Source: Saccharothrix sp. S26 (lineage in GTDB: Bacteria; Actinomycetota; Actinomycetes; Mycobacteriales; Pseudonocardiaceae). Taken from it: DNA of 64,000 bases. Of this stretch, positions 25,563-33,598 are shown in pieces. Every line of letters starts with the position of its first letter. Within the stretch, counting starts at the first letter, position 1. Under the pieces are notes generated by a model. It worked only from the letters and a program-made list of their open reading frames with translations, was not told the DNA's origin and made no database searches. Location of the stretch: positions 1 through 64,000 of the forward strand of contig NZ_JAJUWT010000017.1 of the NCBI RefSeq assembly GCF_021390395.1, in the 5' to 3' direction. The translations under genes were made by a program, and so were the position numbers.

Positions 25563-26648
25563 ATGGGAACCGAGGTGCTGCTGGTGGCCGGGCTCGCGCG
25601 CCACGACGTGGCCGAAGAGGTCTGGCGGGCGTGGCCGCGGTCGGTGCTGGTCCGCCACGACCTGCGCGATCTGGCCGACGGTGTGGTGCGGCGCTGGGTC
25701 GACGGCGAGCTGACCGTGCTGGAACTGGCGCACGGCTGCGTGTCGTGCACGCTGCGCCTGGACCTGCTGCCGTTGCTGGAACGCCTGGGCGGCCGGGTGG
25801 TCGTGCACCTGGACCCGGCGCTGGAGCCGGAAGCGGTCTGCTTCGCCCTGCGGCAGGTGGACGTGCGGGTCGAGGCGGTGGTCACCGCGGTCGACCGCGC
25901 CACCTGGCTCGCCGACGCGACCGGGGACGAGGCGTTGCGCGACCGCGGCCTGGGAGCCGCCGAAGGCGACGAGCGGACCGTGGCGCAGGTGGTCGTGGGC
26001 CAGGCGGAGTTCGCCGACGCCATCGTGCTGACCGGGGAGGGCGCGGACCCGACCCTGGACGCCGTGCTGGACCGGCTCAACCCGCTCGCGCCGCGACGCC
26101 ACCGGGATGCCCTCGACGTGCCGGAGCTGCTGGCCGCGATCCCCGAGGGCGCGCGCCGGGGTCGTTTCGACGACGGCTTCGGCGCCCTGCTGCACGGGCA
26201 GCCGCCGCTGGAACCGGCGCACGGCGCGGCCGTCGTCCACTTCACCGAACGCCGCCCGTTCCACCCCATGCGGCTGCACCGGGCGATCGACGTCCTGCTC
26301 GACGGCGTCGTGCGCACCCGCGGCCGGGTGTGGGTGGCGAGCCAACCCGACGTCGCGCTGTGGCTGGAGTCCGCGGGCGGCGGGCTGAACGTCGGCAACC
26401 TCGGCCCGTGGCCGGCCGCCGTCGAGGACCGGTCAGCCGTGCCCGCCGAGCGCCGGGCCCTCGCGTGGCACCCCGACTACGGCGACCGGTCGCAGGAGCT
26501 GGTGGTCATCACCGCCTCAGCGGACCCGGCGGAGATCACGGCGGCACTGCGCGCGGCGCTGGTGACCGACGAGGAACTGGCGCTGGCCGACGAGCTGGAG
26601 TTCGTCGACCCTTTCGCCGAGTGGCACGACGAGATGGAGGAGTTGTGA
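25563..26648 (+). CDS. mrf: CobW-like ribosome-hibernation recruitment factor (MRF-like)
   Basis: A 361-aa CobW/COG0523-family protein. Family marks are [20 protein letters not shown] (the GCxxC metal site) and a C-terminal CobW_C domain ([40 protein letters not shown]). In mycobacteria the MRF protein encoded with zinc-free ribosomal proteins recruits the hibernation factor to ribosomes in zinc starvation; position and architecture match. The expected Walker A loop is not visible: the N-terminus reads [18 protein letters not shown], so GTP hydrolysis is doubtful. The ATG at 25563 is next to its promoter; the stop overlaps rpmE (GTGA). Confidence 0.85.
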   Translation: MGTEVLLVAGLARHDVAEEVWRAWPRSVLVRHDLRDLADGVVRRWVDGELTVLELAHGCVSCTLRLDLLPLLERLGGRVVVHLDPALEPEAVCFALRQVDVRVEAVVTAVDRATWLADATGDEALRDRGLGAAEGDERTVAQVVVGQAEFADAIVLTGEGADPTLDAVLDRLNPLAPRRHRDALDVPELLAAIPEGARRGRFDDGFGALLHGQPPLEPAHGAAVVHFTERRPFHPMRLHRAIDVLLDGVVRTRGRVWVASQPDVALWLESAGGGLNVGNLGPWPAAVEDRSAVPAERRALAWHPDYGDRSQELVVITASADPAEITAALRAALVTDEELALADELEFVDPFAEWHDEMEEL

Positions 26649-26896
26649 AGCAGGGCATCCACCCCGACTACCACCCGGTGGTGTTCCGGGACCAGTCGAC
26701 CGGCAAGGCGTTCCTGACCCGGTCCACGGCGACGTCGACGCGCACCGTCGAGTGGGAGGACGGCAACACCTACCCGCTCATCACGGTCGACATCACCTCC
26801 GACTCGCACCCGTTCTGGACCGGCAACCAGCGGGTCGTGGACACCGCCGGCCGGGTCGAGAAGTTCAACCGCCGCTACGGCAGGAGGAACCGCTGA
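26645..26896 (+). CDS. rpmE2: 50S ribosomal protein L31 type B, zinc-free
   Basis: An 83-aa type B L31 ([51 protein letters not shown]) without zinc cysteines. The GTG at 26645 overlaps the MRF-like stop. Type B L31 replaces the zinc-binding type A form in zinc starvation. Confidence 0.95.
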   Translation: MKQGIHPDYHPVVFRDQSTGKAFLTRSTATSTRTVEWEDGNTYPLITVDITSDSHPFWTGNQRVVDTAGRVEKFNRRYGRRNR

Positions 26897-26897
26897 C

Positions 26898-27059
26898 ATG
26901 GCCGTCCCCAAGCGCAAGACCTCCCGCAGCAACACCCGCCACCGCCGCGCCCGGTGGAAGGCCGCCGCACCGGACCTGGTGCCGGTGACCACCCTCGACG
27001 ACCGCCGGCTGACCGTGCCCAGGCGGCTCGTGGCCGCCTACCGCCGCGGGCTGCTGTGA
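26898..27059 (+). CDS. rpmF: 50S ribosomal protein L32, zinc-free
   Basis: A 53-aa L32 ([20 protein letters not shown], then [20 protein letters not shown]) with none of the usual zinc cysteines. The ATG at 26898 follows the CAGGAGGA site at 26881-26888. It completes a rightward MRF-like/L31/L32 unit and ends 12 bases before the convergent kinase gene. Confidence 0.92.
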   Translation: MAVPKRKTSRSNTRHRRARWKAAAPDLVPVTTLDDRRLTVPRRLVAAYRRGLL

Positions 27060-27071
27060 CCGACGCCGGGA

Positions 27072-28820
27072 TCACTTGTCGCGCGGGTAGGTCTTCTGCA
27101 CCTCGCCCTTCAGCGACGCCTGGAGGTACGCGCCGCCGTAGTCGTCGATCAGGTACACCCTGATCGACGGGGTGCCGTCGATGATGTCCGGGCTCACGAT
27201 CACGTACCGCATCGTCGGCTGCGGCACGCCCAGCTCGTTGTTCGCCCGCTCGAACAGCGCGGGCAGGGCGTCCCAGTTCACCTCGTTCAGGTCGAGCACG
27301 GCCCGGTCGGCGTCCACGCCGTCCGGGCCCTTCCGGCTCGCCTTGCCGCCCCGGTACTCGAAGTCGTCGAACCCGTGCGCGACCGCCGAGGTCGGGGCCA
27401 CGGCGGTGGCGCGGTCCGGCCACAGGGTCAGCTCGGACACCTTGGTGCCGCCCATCGCCTCGCCGAGCGCGCCGACGGCCTTGCGCGCGCCGGCGGGCGT
27501 GAGCAGGTCTTCCTTCGCCGGGTCGGCCGCCGCGGTCGTCGTCGGGAGGACGGGCAGGTCCGCGTTCGCCCCGGTGGTCGTCGGGGTGGTCGACGAGCCG
27601 GTGCCGGAGTTCGCCCCGGTGTCGCGGCCGCTCAGGTGGACCGCCAGCAGCGTGGCCGCGACGACCACCGCCACCCCGACCAGCGACAGCAGCACGGCGG
27701 CCGTCCGCTTGCGCGGCCCCGGCGTCGGCTGGGGACCGCTGACCTGGCCGGACGGCCAGTGCGGGTACGGCGGCGCGGGCTGCGGACCGCTGGGCGGTCC
27801 CGAGCCGGCGAACCCGGACGGGGTGGACGGTCCCGGGACCGCGAACCCACCGGGGGTGGGCGGCCCCGAAACCGCGAACCCGCCAGGCGTGGGCGGACCC
27901 GGGACGGCGAACCCGTTCGGGGTCGGCGGCCCCGAGGCGGCGAACCCGGCGGGCGTGGGCGGACCCGGGAACGGGGCGGAGTCGTGCTCGGCCGCGGCGA
28001 GCATCCGGTCCAGCACGTCGCCGGGAGGCCGCTCGGCCGGGTCGTTGCGCAGGGCGGCGTTGAGCGCGGGTGCGAGCGCGCCCGCGCGGCGCGGCGGCGG
28101 GACCGGCTCGGTCATCACCGCGGCGAGCGTCGCCATCGTGGAGGCGCGGCGCATCGGGTGGTGGCCCTCGACGGCCACGTACAGCAGCATCGCCAGCGAC
28201 CACAGGTCCGACGCGGTGTGCGTCTCGTCGCCGCGCAACCGCTCCGGGGCGATGTACTCCGGCGACCCGATGACGTCACCGGTCGCGGTGAGCTGGGTCG
28301 AGCCCTGCAACGCGGCGATGCCGAAGTCGGTGAGCACGGCGCTGCCGTCGGTGCGCAGCAGCACGTTCCCGGGCTTGACGTCGCGGTGCATCACGCCCGC
28401 CGAGTGGGCCGAGCGCAGCGCGGCGAGCACGTCCCGCCCCACCCTGGCCGCCTCGGCCGGGGTGAGCACGCCCTCGTTCAGCCGCGCGTCCAGCGACGTG
28501 CCGCGCACCAGCTCCATGACGATCCACGGGTACGGCGAGTCGGCCGACTCGATGATCTGGTAGATCGACACGACGTTCGGGTGCTGCAACCGGGCGAGCG
28601 CGCGGGACTCGCGCAGCACCCGCTCCCGCAGCTGGGCGGCCGCCGCGGGATCGCTCTCGATCTGGTCGGCGTCCGCCGGGCGGACCTCCTTGATGGCCAC
28701 CTCGCGGTGCAGCCCCAGGTCGACGGCGCGCCAGACCGTGCCCATGCCGCCGCTGCCCAGCCGCTCCAGCAGCTCGAACCGGCCGTCCAGGATCCGCCCG
28801 GTGTGCTCTCTCTCAGACAC
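27072..28820 (-). CDS. Transmembrane Ser/Thr protein kinase (PknB type)
   Basis: A 582-aa receptor-type kinase. Residues 14-270 are the kinase domain: Gly loop LGSGGMGTVW, Lys44 in VAIKEV, HRDVKPGN at 145-152, DFG at 165-167 and IAPERL. Residues 286-340 are five copies of an 11-residue Gly-Pro-Pro-Thr-Pro-x-Gly-Phe-Ala repeat in the juxtamembrane linker. One membrane helix lies at about 373-395 (VLLSLVGVAVVVAATLLAVH), followed by a Thr-rich stretch and an extracellular domain of about 160 residues with no PASTA repeats. The extracellular part is of unknown ligand. GTG start at 28820, no clear ribosome binding site. Confidence 0.92.
   Translation of the reverse strand: MSEREHTGRILDGRFELLERLGSGGMGTVWRAVDLGLHREVAIKEVRPADADQIESDPAAAAQLRERVLRESRALARLQHPNVVSIYQIIESADSPYPWIVMELVRGTSLDARLNEGVLTPAEAARVGRDVLAALRSAHSAGVMHRDVKPGNVLLRTDGSAVLTDFGIAALQGSTQLTATGDVIGSPEYIAPERLRGDETHTASDLWSLAMLLYVAVEGHHPMRRASTMATLAAVMTEPVPPPRRAGALAPALNAALRNDPAERPPGDVLDRMLAAAEHDSAPFPGPPTPAGFAASGPPTPNGFAVPGPPTPGGFAVSGPPTPGGFAVPGPSTPSGFAGSGPPSGPQPAPPYPHWPSGQVSGPQPTPGPRKRTAAVLLSLVGVAVVVAATLLAVHLSGRDTGANSGTGSSTTPTTTGANADLPVLPTTTAAADPAKEDLLTPAGARKAVGALGEAMGGTKVSELTLWPDRATAVAPTSAVAHGFDDFEYRGGKASRKGPDGVDADRAVLDLNEVNWDALPALFERANNELGVPQPTMRYVIVSPDIIDGTPSIRVYLIDDYGGAYLQASLKGEVQKTYPRDK
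27801..27965. repeat. 33-bp tandem repeat in kinase juxtamembrane linker
   Basis: Five units of 33 bases encode GPPTPxGFA plus two variable residues. Units diverge slightly (GPSTP in the last). The threonines in TP contexts could be phosphorylation sites. Repeat number is likely to vary between strains. Confidence 0.85.
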
Positions 28821-29212
28821 CGCGTAACGCTAGCAACCGGCCACCGGGGACCGGCGATCACGCCACCGCGTGCGCGGCGGTTTCGCGGTCCCGAACCCCG
28901 TCCGGTGCGTGCCGGGCTGCGGGGAACCGCAACCCCGCGCGCGGTCGAACGCGTCGATCACGCCGTGCCGGCGTTCGCGAACGCCCGCTACCACCAGGGC
29001 CGGGCGGCCCGCAGCAGCCGTCCGAGAGGATCCTTCGGGGTCGCTGATAAATCGGTACGAGATTCGATTCCCCTATCCCCGGAATATCTCGGAGTCGGAA
29101 TATGTCCCTGTTCGGGCATGGGTCTTTTGCTATAGTCGCTCCTCGGTGACTTCGGCCGGTGTCGCACGCCCGTTCGGAGGTAGAACCGGCCTGGGGGAGG
29201 CAGCGCACGATC
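28821..29212. other. Regulatory region upstream of the amino-group carrier locus
   Basis: No gene is supported in these 392 bases. The right half (29041-29140) is markedly AT-richer than the surroundings. It has an inverted repeat GAGAT-TCG-ATTCC at 29059-29071 with GGAATATCTC at 29081-29090, a direct repeat of CGGAATAT (29080-29087 and 29096-29103), and an extended -10 element TGCTATAGT at 29128-29136. A weak or activator-dependent -35 is implied. This probably drives the permease and perhaps the whole operon. Confidence 0.5.
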
Positions 29213-30475
29213 ATGACTGGTCATCGCATCGGTTTGGCGCAGGGCACCGCGATTTACGTGGGGGCGATTCTGGGGGCGGGCATTCTCGCGCTGCCCGCGC
29301 TCGCCGCCGCGGAGGCGGGGCCCGCGGCGATCATCGCGTGGACGAGCCTGGTGCTGTTCTGCATCCCGGTCGCGCTCAGCTTCGCCGCGATGGGCTCGCA
29401 GTACCCCGACGGCGGCGGCATCGCCACGTTCGCGGCCAAGGCGTGGGGACCGCGCGCGTCGGGCGCGGTCGGCTACTGGTTCTACTTCGCGCTGCCCGCC
29501 GGCGCGCCCGCCACCGCGTTCGTCGGCGGCCAGTACGTCGCGCACGCGCTGGGCGGTGGTACCGGCCAGGCGCTGGCGATCGCCGCGATCCTGCTGGTGG
29601 CGGCGTTCGGCATAAACGCGGTCGGCCTCAAGGTCTCCGGACGGGTGCAGCTCGGGCTGATCAGCCTGCTCGCGGTGTTGCTGCTGGTGGCCGTGATCAC
29701 CGCGATGCCGCACGCGGACACCGCCAACCTCACCCCGTTCGCGCCCAACGGCTGGCTGTCCGTCGGCCACGCGGCCAGCCTGCTGTTCTTCACCTTCGCG
29801 GGCTGGGAGGCCGTCACCCACCTGTCCGGCGAGTTCCGCGACCCGCGCCGCGACCTGCGCCGCACCGCGATCCTCACGCTGATCGTGGTCGCCGTGCTCT
29901 ACCTGGGCCTGGCCCTGGCCGCGATCCTGGTCCTCGGCCCGGAGCTGGCCACCTCCAGCGCGCCGCTGACGCTGCTGCTGGAACGCGGCGTCGGGCCGGC
30001 CGCCGGGCCGGTCACCGCGGGCCTGGCCATCGTGCTGACCTTCGGCACCATGACCGCCTACCTGGCGGGTGCGTCCCGGCTCGGCGCGGCGCTGGCCCGC
30101 GACGGCGCGCTGCCCGCGTGGCTGAGCCGCGGCCACGAGGCGGGTTCCGTGCCGCGCCGCAGCCTGGCCCTGCTGTTCGTGCTGAGCCTGCTGCTCTCGG
30201 CGGTCGCCCTGGGCTTCGGCCTCGAACTCGGTGACGTGATGCTGGCCGCGTCCACGTGCTTCATCGCCGTGACGGTGGCCGGGCTCGCCGCGGGGCTGCG
30301 GCTGCTGCCCCGGCGCTCGGCCGTGTGGTGGGGCACCGTGCTGGCGCTGGTCGTGATGAGCGTCGTGCTCGTCTTCTCGGGTTACTTCCTGCTCGTGCCC
30401 GCGGTCCTCGCGGGAATCGCGCTCACCTACTCGCGGCGGACCCAGCCGGTCGCCGCGCAGCGGGTCGACGGCTAG
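29213..30475 (+). CDS. APC-superfamily amino acid permease
   Basis: A 420-aa transporter with about 12 membrane helices and APC features: GTAIYVGAILGAGILALPAL in helix 1, YPDGGGIATFAAKAWGPRAS, ASLLFFTFAGWEAVTHLSGE (helix 6) and GEFRDPRRDLRRTAI. Proteins like this import or exchange amino acids. It is 102 bases upstream of the carrier-protein gene on the same strand, so it may carry the amino acid made or used by that operon. The ATG at 29213 has GGGGGAGG 12 bases upstream. Confidence 0.88.
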   Translation: MTGHRIGLAQGTAIYVGAILGAGILALPALAAAEAGPAAIIAWTSLVLFCIPVALSFAAMGSQYPDGGGIATFAAKAWGPRASGAVGYWFYFALPAGAPATAFVGGQYVAHALGGGTGQALAIAAILLVAAFGINAVGLKVSGRVQLGLISLLAVLLLVAVITAMPHADTANLTPFAPNGWLSVGHAASLLFFTFAGWEAVTHLSGEFRDPRRDLRRTAILTLIVVAVLYLGLALAAILVLGPELATSSAPLTLLLERGVGPAAGPVTAGLAIVLTFGTMTAYLAGASRLGAALARDGALPAWLSRGHEAGSVPRRSLALLFVLSLLLSAVALGFGLELGDVMLAASTCFIAVTVAGLAAGLRLLPRRSAVWWGTVLALVVMSVVLVFSGYFLLVPAVLAGIALTYSRRTQPVAAQRVDG

Positions 30476-30577
30476 TCGACGACAAACGTGCCGAGCCCGA
30501 TCGCACCACGACCGCGATCGGGTGGGTTCGGTCTGCCGAAAAGGTCGGTCAACGAAATGTCGAACGGAGCGGAGAAA

Positions 30578-30757
30578 ATGATCGCAACCGTGAGCTGCCT
30601 CGTCTGCGACGCCGAGCTGGAGGTGGCCGCCGCCACCGAAAAGGGCGAGATCGTCGAATGCGCGTCCTGCGGCCAGGAGCACGAAGTGGTCGACGCGACC
30701 GACGGCCGCGTCGCGGTCGAGCTCGCGCCGGAGGTCGAAGAGGACTGGGGCGAGTGA
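30578..30757 (+). CDS. lysW: Amino-group carrier protein, LysW-like
   Basis: A 59-aa acidic zinc-finger protein: Cys7-x2-Cys10 (SCLVC), Cys28-x2-Cys31 (ECASC) and the diagnostic C-terminus EEDWGE. In LysW-type carriers the terminal Glu side chain is joined by LysX to the amino group of glutamate or aminoadipate, protecting it and providing a handle for downstream enzymes. The ATG at 30578 has GGAG at 30566-30569; a longer in-frame start at 30557 (MSNGAEK) is less likely. The stop overlaps the GTG of lysX by four bases. Lysine itself is not made this way in actinobacteria, so this is a secondary-metabolism version. Confidence 0.95.
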   Translation: MIATVSCLVCDAELEVAAATEKGEIVECASCGQEHEVVDATDGRVAVELAPEVEEDWGE

Positions 30758-31626
30758 CCGGGCGACCGGACGTCCTGCTGTCGGTGACGATGGTGCGGCC
30801 CGACGAACGGCTGCTGCTCGACTCGCTGCGCGCCCAGGGCATCAGCGTCGAGACCGCCCTCGTCGCCGACATCGGCAACGTGCTCAACGGCTCGGCACCG
30901 CGACCGGCGGTCGCGTTGCTGCGCAACCTCTCGCACCGCGAGGCCGCGGGCATCGCGCACCGGCTCGGCCACCTGGGCGTGCCGACCCTCAACACCGGCG
31001 CGGCGATCGACATCTGCCACGACAAGGGCACGCAGGCGCTGCTGTTCGACCGGCACGGCATCCCGCACCCGAGGTCGCTGCACGCGTTCGGCCACGACCA
31101 GGTGCGCGACATCGCCCTGGCGCTGGGCTGGCCGGTCGTGGTCAAACCGCTCAGCGGCTCCTGGGGCCGCGGTGTGGTGCGGCTGACCGACATGGGGTGC
31201 CTTGAGGCGTGGACGGGCGGGCGGGAGTCCGCCGACGCGGCGGGCAAGCAGTTCCCCGTCCTGGTGCAGGAGTACGTGGAGAAGCCGGGCCACGACCTGC
31301 GCGTGGTCGTCGTCGGCAGCGAGCCGGTGGTGGCCATCGAGCGCCGTTCGGCGGACTGGCGCACCAACACCCACCTCGGCGCGACCGTGCGGCGCACCGA
31401 GGTCACCCCGGCGATCAAGGACCTGTGCGACCGCGTGGTCGCGCTGCTCGGACCCGGTTTCTACGGCGTCGACCTGCTGGAAGACGTCCGCACGGGTGAG
31501 CTCAAGGTGTTGGAGGTCAACGCCAACCCCGAGTTCGCCAAGTCGTCCGCGCAGCACGGCGTGGACATCGGCGCGCACCTCGCCGCCTTCCTGGCGGACC
31601 GCGTCCGCCACCTCGCCGCGGCCTGA
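30754..31626 (+). CDS. lysX: LysX-like ATP-grasp ligase charging the carrier protein
   Basis: A 290-aa RimK-type ATP-grasp enzyme. It has VGTP-like substrate loops, LNTGAAIDICHDKGTQALLF, WPVVVKPLSGSWGRGVVRL (glycine-rich ATP clamp), PVLVQEYVEKPGHDLRVVVV, and the metal-binding end GELKVLEVNANPEFAKSSAQ. It would form an isopeptide-type bond between the carrier C-terminal Glu and the amino group of an acidic amino acid, most likely glutamate. GTG start overlapping lysW (GTGA). A 47-base gap follows before the half-DegT gene. Confidence 0.93.
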   Translation: MTGRPDVLLSVTMVRPDERLLLDSLRAQGISVETALVADIGNVLNGSAPRPAVALLRNLSHREAAGIAHRLGHLGVPTLNTGAAIDICHDKGTQALLFDRHGIPHPRSLHAFGHDQVRDIALALGWPVVVKPLSGSWGRGVVRLTDMGCLEAWTGGRESADAAGKQFPVLVQEYVEKPGHDLRVVVVGSEPVVAIERRSADWRTNTHLGATVRRTEVTPAIKDLCDRVVALLGPGFYGVDLLEDVRTGELKVLEVNANPEFAKSSAQHGVDIGAHLAAFLADRVRHLAAA

Positions 31627-31673
31627 CCGCCGTCCGGCTCTGTCGTGCCCGACTTTCCTGGGGGAAGCCAACG

Positions 31674-32282
31674 ATGGACCACTTCGACACCGCGATCGCG
31701 CTCAGCCGGGTGCTGACCTCCGGCGTGATCATGAGCATCGAGCGCAACGACCGCGAGCTGCCCGCGCTGGAACGCCTGCTGCGCAAGGTGAGCGGGCGGA
31801 CACAGGTCGTGCTGGTCAACAGCGCCACCGCGGGTCTGCACTCCGCGCTGGCGGGGCTGCGGCTCGGCCACGGCGACGAGGTCGTGGCACCCGCCCTGCC
31901 CGACGCGCACCGCCGGTTCCTGGACTGGCTGGGCGTCCGGGTGCGCGAGGACGGCACGCCCGCGTTCGCGTACGTGTCCCCGACCCCGGCCGACGTGGAC
32001 CGGCTCGGCCCACTGCTGACCACCACCGCCGGTGCGCCCGCGGTGGTGCTGGACCTGACCGGGCTGGGCTTCGGCCCGGCCGCGGCGGTGCTGTTCGACG
32101 ACGAGGACGCGTGGCGGCGCGCGGAGCGGCTGAAGATCTTCGGCACGTTCGACCTGCGCACGATGTGGACCCAGGCCGAGACCGACGAAGGGGTCGGCGG
32201 CGTGCAGTTCAACTACCGGCTCAGCCCCCTGGTCGCCGCGTGCGTCCGGATGGCCCTCACCACACAAGGAGCTCGGGCGTGA
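31674..32282 (+). CDS. Half-length DegT/DnrJ-like aminotransferase homolog
   Basis: A 202-aa protein resembling pieces of the DegT/DnrJ/EryC1 fold but about half normal length. It has an N-terminal VLVNSATAGLHSALAGLRLG segment like the TASGTSSLHLALVGAG of its neighbour, and a C-terminal VGGVQFNYRLSPLVAACVRM matching the NYRLSxLQAA helix. The middle with the catalytic Lys and PLP-binding Asp/His is largely missing; no SxxxK-type Schiff-base motif remains. It overlaps the full-length DegT by four bases (GTGA at 32279). The likely role is a non-catalytic partner subunit that completes the dimer interface; a decayed duplicate is the alternative, but the frame is clean. Confidence 0.7.
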   Translation: MDHFDTAIALSRVLTSGVIMSIERNDRELPALERLLRKVSGRTQVVLVNSATAGLHSALAGLRLGHGDEVVAPALPDAHRRFLDWLGVRVREDGTPAFAYVSPTPADVDRLGPLLTTTAGAPAVVLDLTGLGFGPAAAVLFDDEDAWRRAERLKIFGTFDLRTMWTQAETDEGVGGVQFNYRLSPLVAACVRMALTTQGARA

Positions 32283-33598
32283 ACACCGACTTCCCGAAGG
32301 CGCCGCTGCCGCTGCCGCGCGCCGAGGACGTGACGGAGGAACTGGCCGCGCTGGAGGGCCCGCCGGTGATCCCCGCCGGGCTGCGCCGCACGCTGTTCCC
32401 GGTCATCACCAAAGAAGACGTGTTCAAGATGCTGCTGTCCACGCGGGTCGACCCGGCGAAGGTCGTCGCCGACTTCGCCGAGGCCTACCGCGAGTACGTG
32501 GGCGCCGCGCACGCCCTGCCGACCGCGAGCGGCACGTCCAGCCTGCACCTGGCACTGGTCGGCGCGGGCGTGCGACCGGGTGACGAGGTGGTGGTGCCCG
32601 CGTTCACGTTCATCGCCACCGCCCAGGCGGTCGTCGCGGCGGGCGCGATCCCGGTGTTCGCCGACATCGAGCCGGACACCTACTGCCTGGACCCGGCCGC
32701 AGCCGAACGCGCCGTCACCGAGCGCACCAGGGCGATCATGCCGGTGCACGTGCACGGCCTGCCCGCGGACCTGACCGCGTTGCGCGCGGTCGCCGACCGG
32801 CACGGCCTGGCGCTGGTCGAGGACGCCTCGCACGCCCACTCGGCCACGTTCGACGGCCGCGTGGCGGGCTCGCTCGGCGACGCGGCCGGGCAGAGCCTCA
32901 TGGCGGACAAGAACTTCCCGGTCGGCGGCGAGGGCGGCATCGCGTTCTTCGCCACGGCCGACGCGCACGCCCGCGCGGTGGAGTACCTGGAGCGGCACGG
33001 CATCGACTACGGCATGTCGTGGATCGTGGCGGCGTTCGGCGCGAGCCAGCTCGAACGGCTGCCGTACTACGACGAGATCCGCGCGCGCAACGCGGCGCGG
33101 CTGGCCGAGGTGCTCGGCGAGACCGGGCTGTTCAGCGCGCCGCACGTGCCCGAGGGCCGCACGCACGCGTACAACATGTACCGGATCGGGCTGCACCCGG
33201 ACGCCGTCGGCCTGGGCGACCTGCCCGTGCACGCGGTCAAGGAGGTGGTGCACGAGCTGCTGGTCGCGGAGGGCGTGCCCGCGCGCGAGTGGCAGAACAC
33301 GCCGATCCCGTGCCACATCCCGTTCCGCCGGCGCGAGGGCTTCGGCGGCGGCTACCCGTTCAGCCTGAACCCGGCGGCGGCGCGGGATTACGCGCCCGAG
33401 GACTTCCCGGTCACGCTGTCGATGCTGAGCAGCACGCTGGTGCTGTGCCGTGAGCTGCGCTCGCCGGTCGAGTACGAGCGGCTGGAGCGGTACGGGCACG
33501 CGTTCGCCAAGGTGGCGCGCCGGCCCGACGCGATCCGCAAGCTGGTCGGCGGCCGGGAGTTCCCGCTGCCGCACGCGAAGGCGGCCCGCCTTGGCTGA
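32279..33598 (+). CDS. DegT/DnrJ-family PLP aminotransferase
   Basis: A 439-aa PLP enzyme with full DegT signatures: ALPTASGTSSLHLALVGAGV, GDEVVVPAFTFIATAQAVVA, IMPVHVHGLPADL, LVEDASHAHSATFDG (PLP-pyridine Asp) and the Schiff-base lysine in SLMADKNFPVGGEGGI. It would transfer an amino group onto a keto or aldehyde carbon. LysW systems normally use the class III enzyme LysJ for this step; a DegT enzyme here suggests amination of the ketose-like product left after the transketolase reaction. GTG start at 32279; its end overlaps lysY by eight bases. Confidence 0.92.
   Translation: MNTDFPKAPLPLPRAEDVTEELAALEGPPVIPAGLRRTLFPVITKEDVFKMLLSTRVDPAKVVADFAEAYREYVGAAHALPTASGTSSLHLALVGAGVRPGDEVVVPAFTFIATAQAVVAAGAIPVFADIEPDTYCLDPAAAERAVTERTRAIMPVHVHGLPADLTALRAVADRHGLALVEDASHAHSATFDGRVAGSLGDAAGQSLMADKNFPVGGEGGIAFFATADAHARAVEYLERHGIDYGMSWIVAAFGASQLERLPYYDEIRARNAARLAEVLGETGLFSAPHVPEGRTHAYNMYRIGLHPDAVGLGDLPVHAVKEVVHELLVAEGVPAREWQNTPIPCHIPFRRREGFGGGYPFSLNPAAARDYAPEDFPVTLSMLSSTLVLCRELRSPVEYERLERYGHAFAKVARRPDAIRKLVGGREFPLPHAKAARLG

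Noticed and set aside
31674-32282. Half-length DegT gene as a simple pseudogene
   Set aside because: The frame is clean, codon use is normal, and it overlaps the next gene by four bases like the rest of the operon, so I list it as a gene with a note of doubt.
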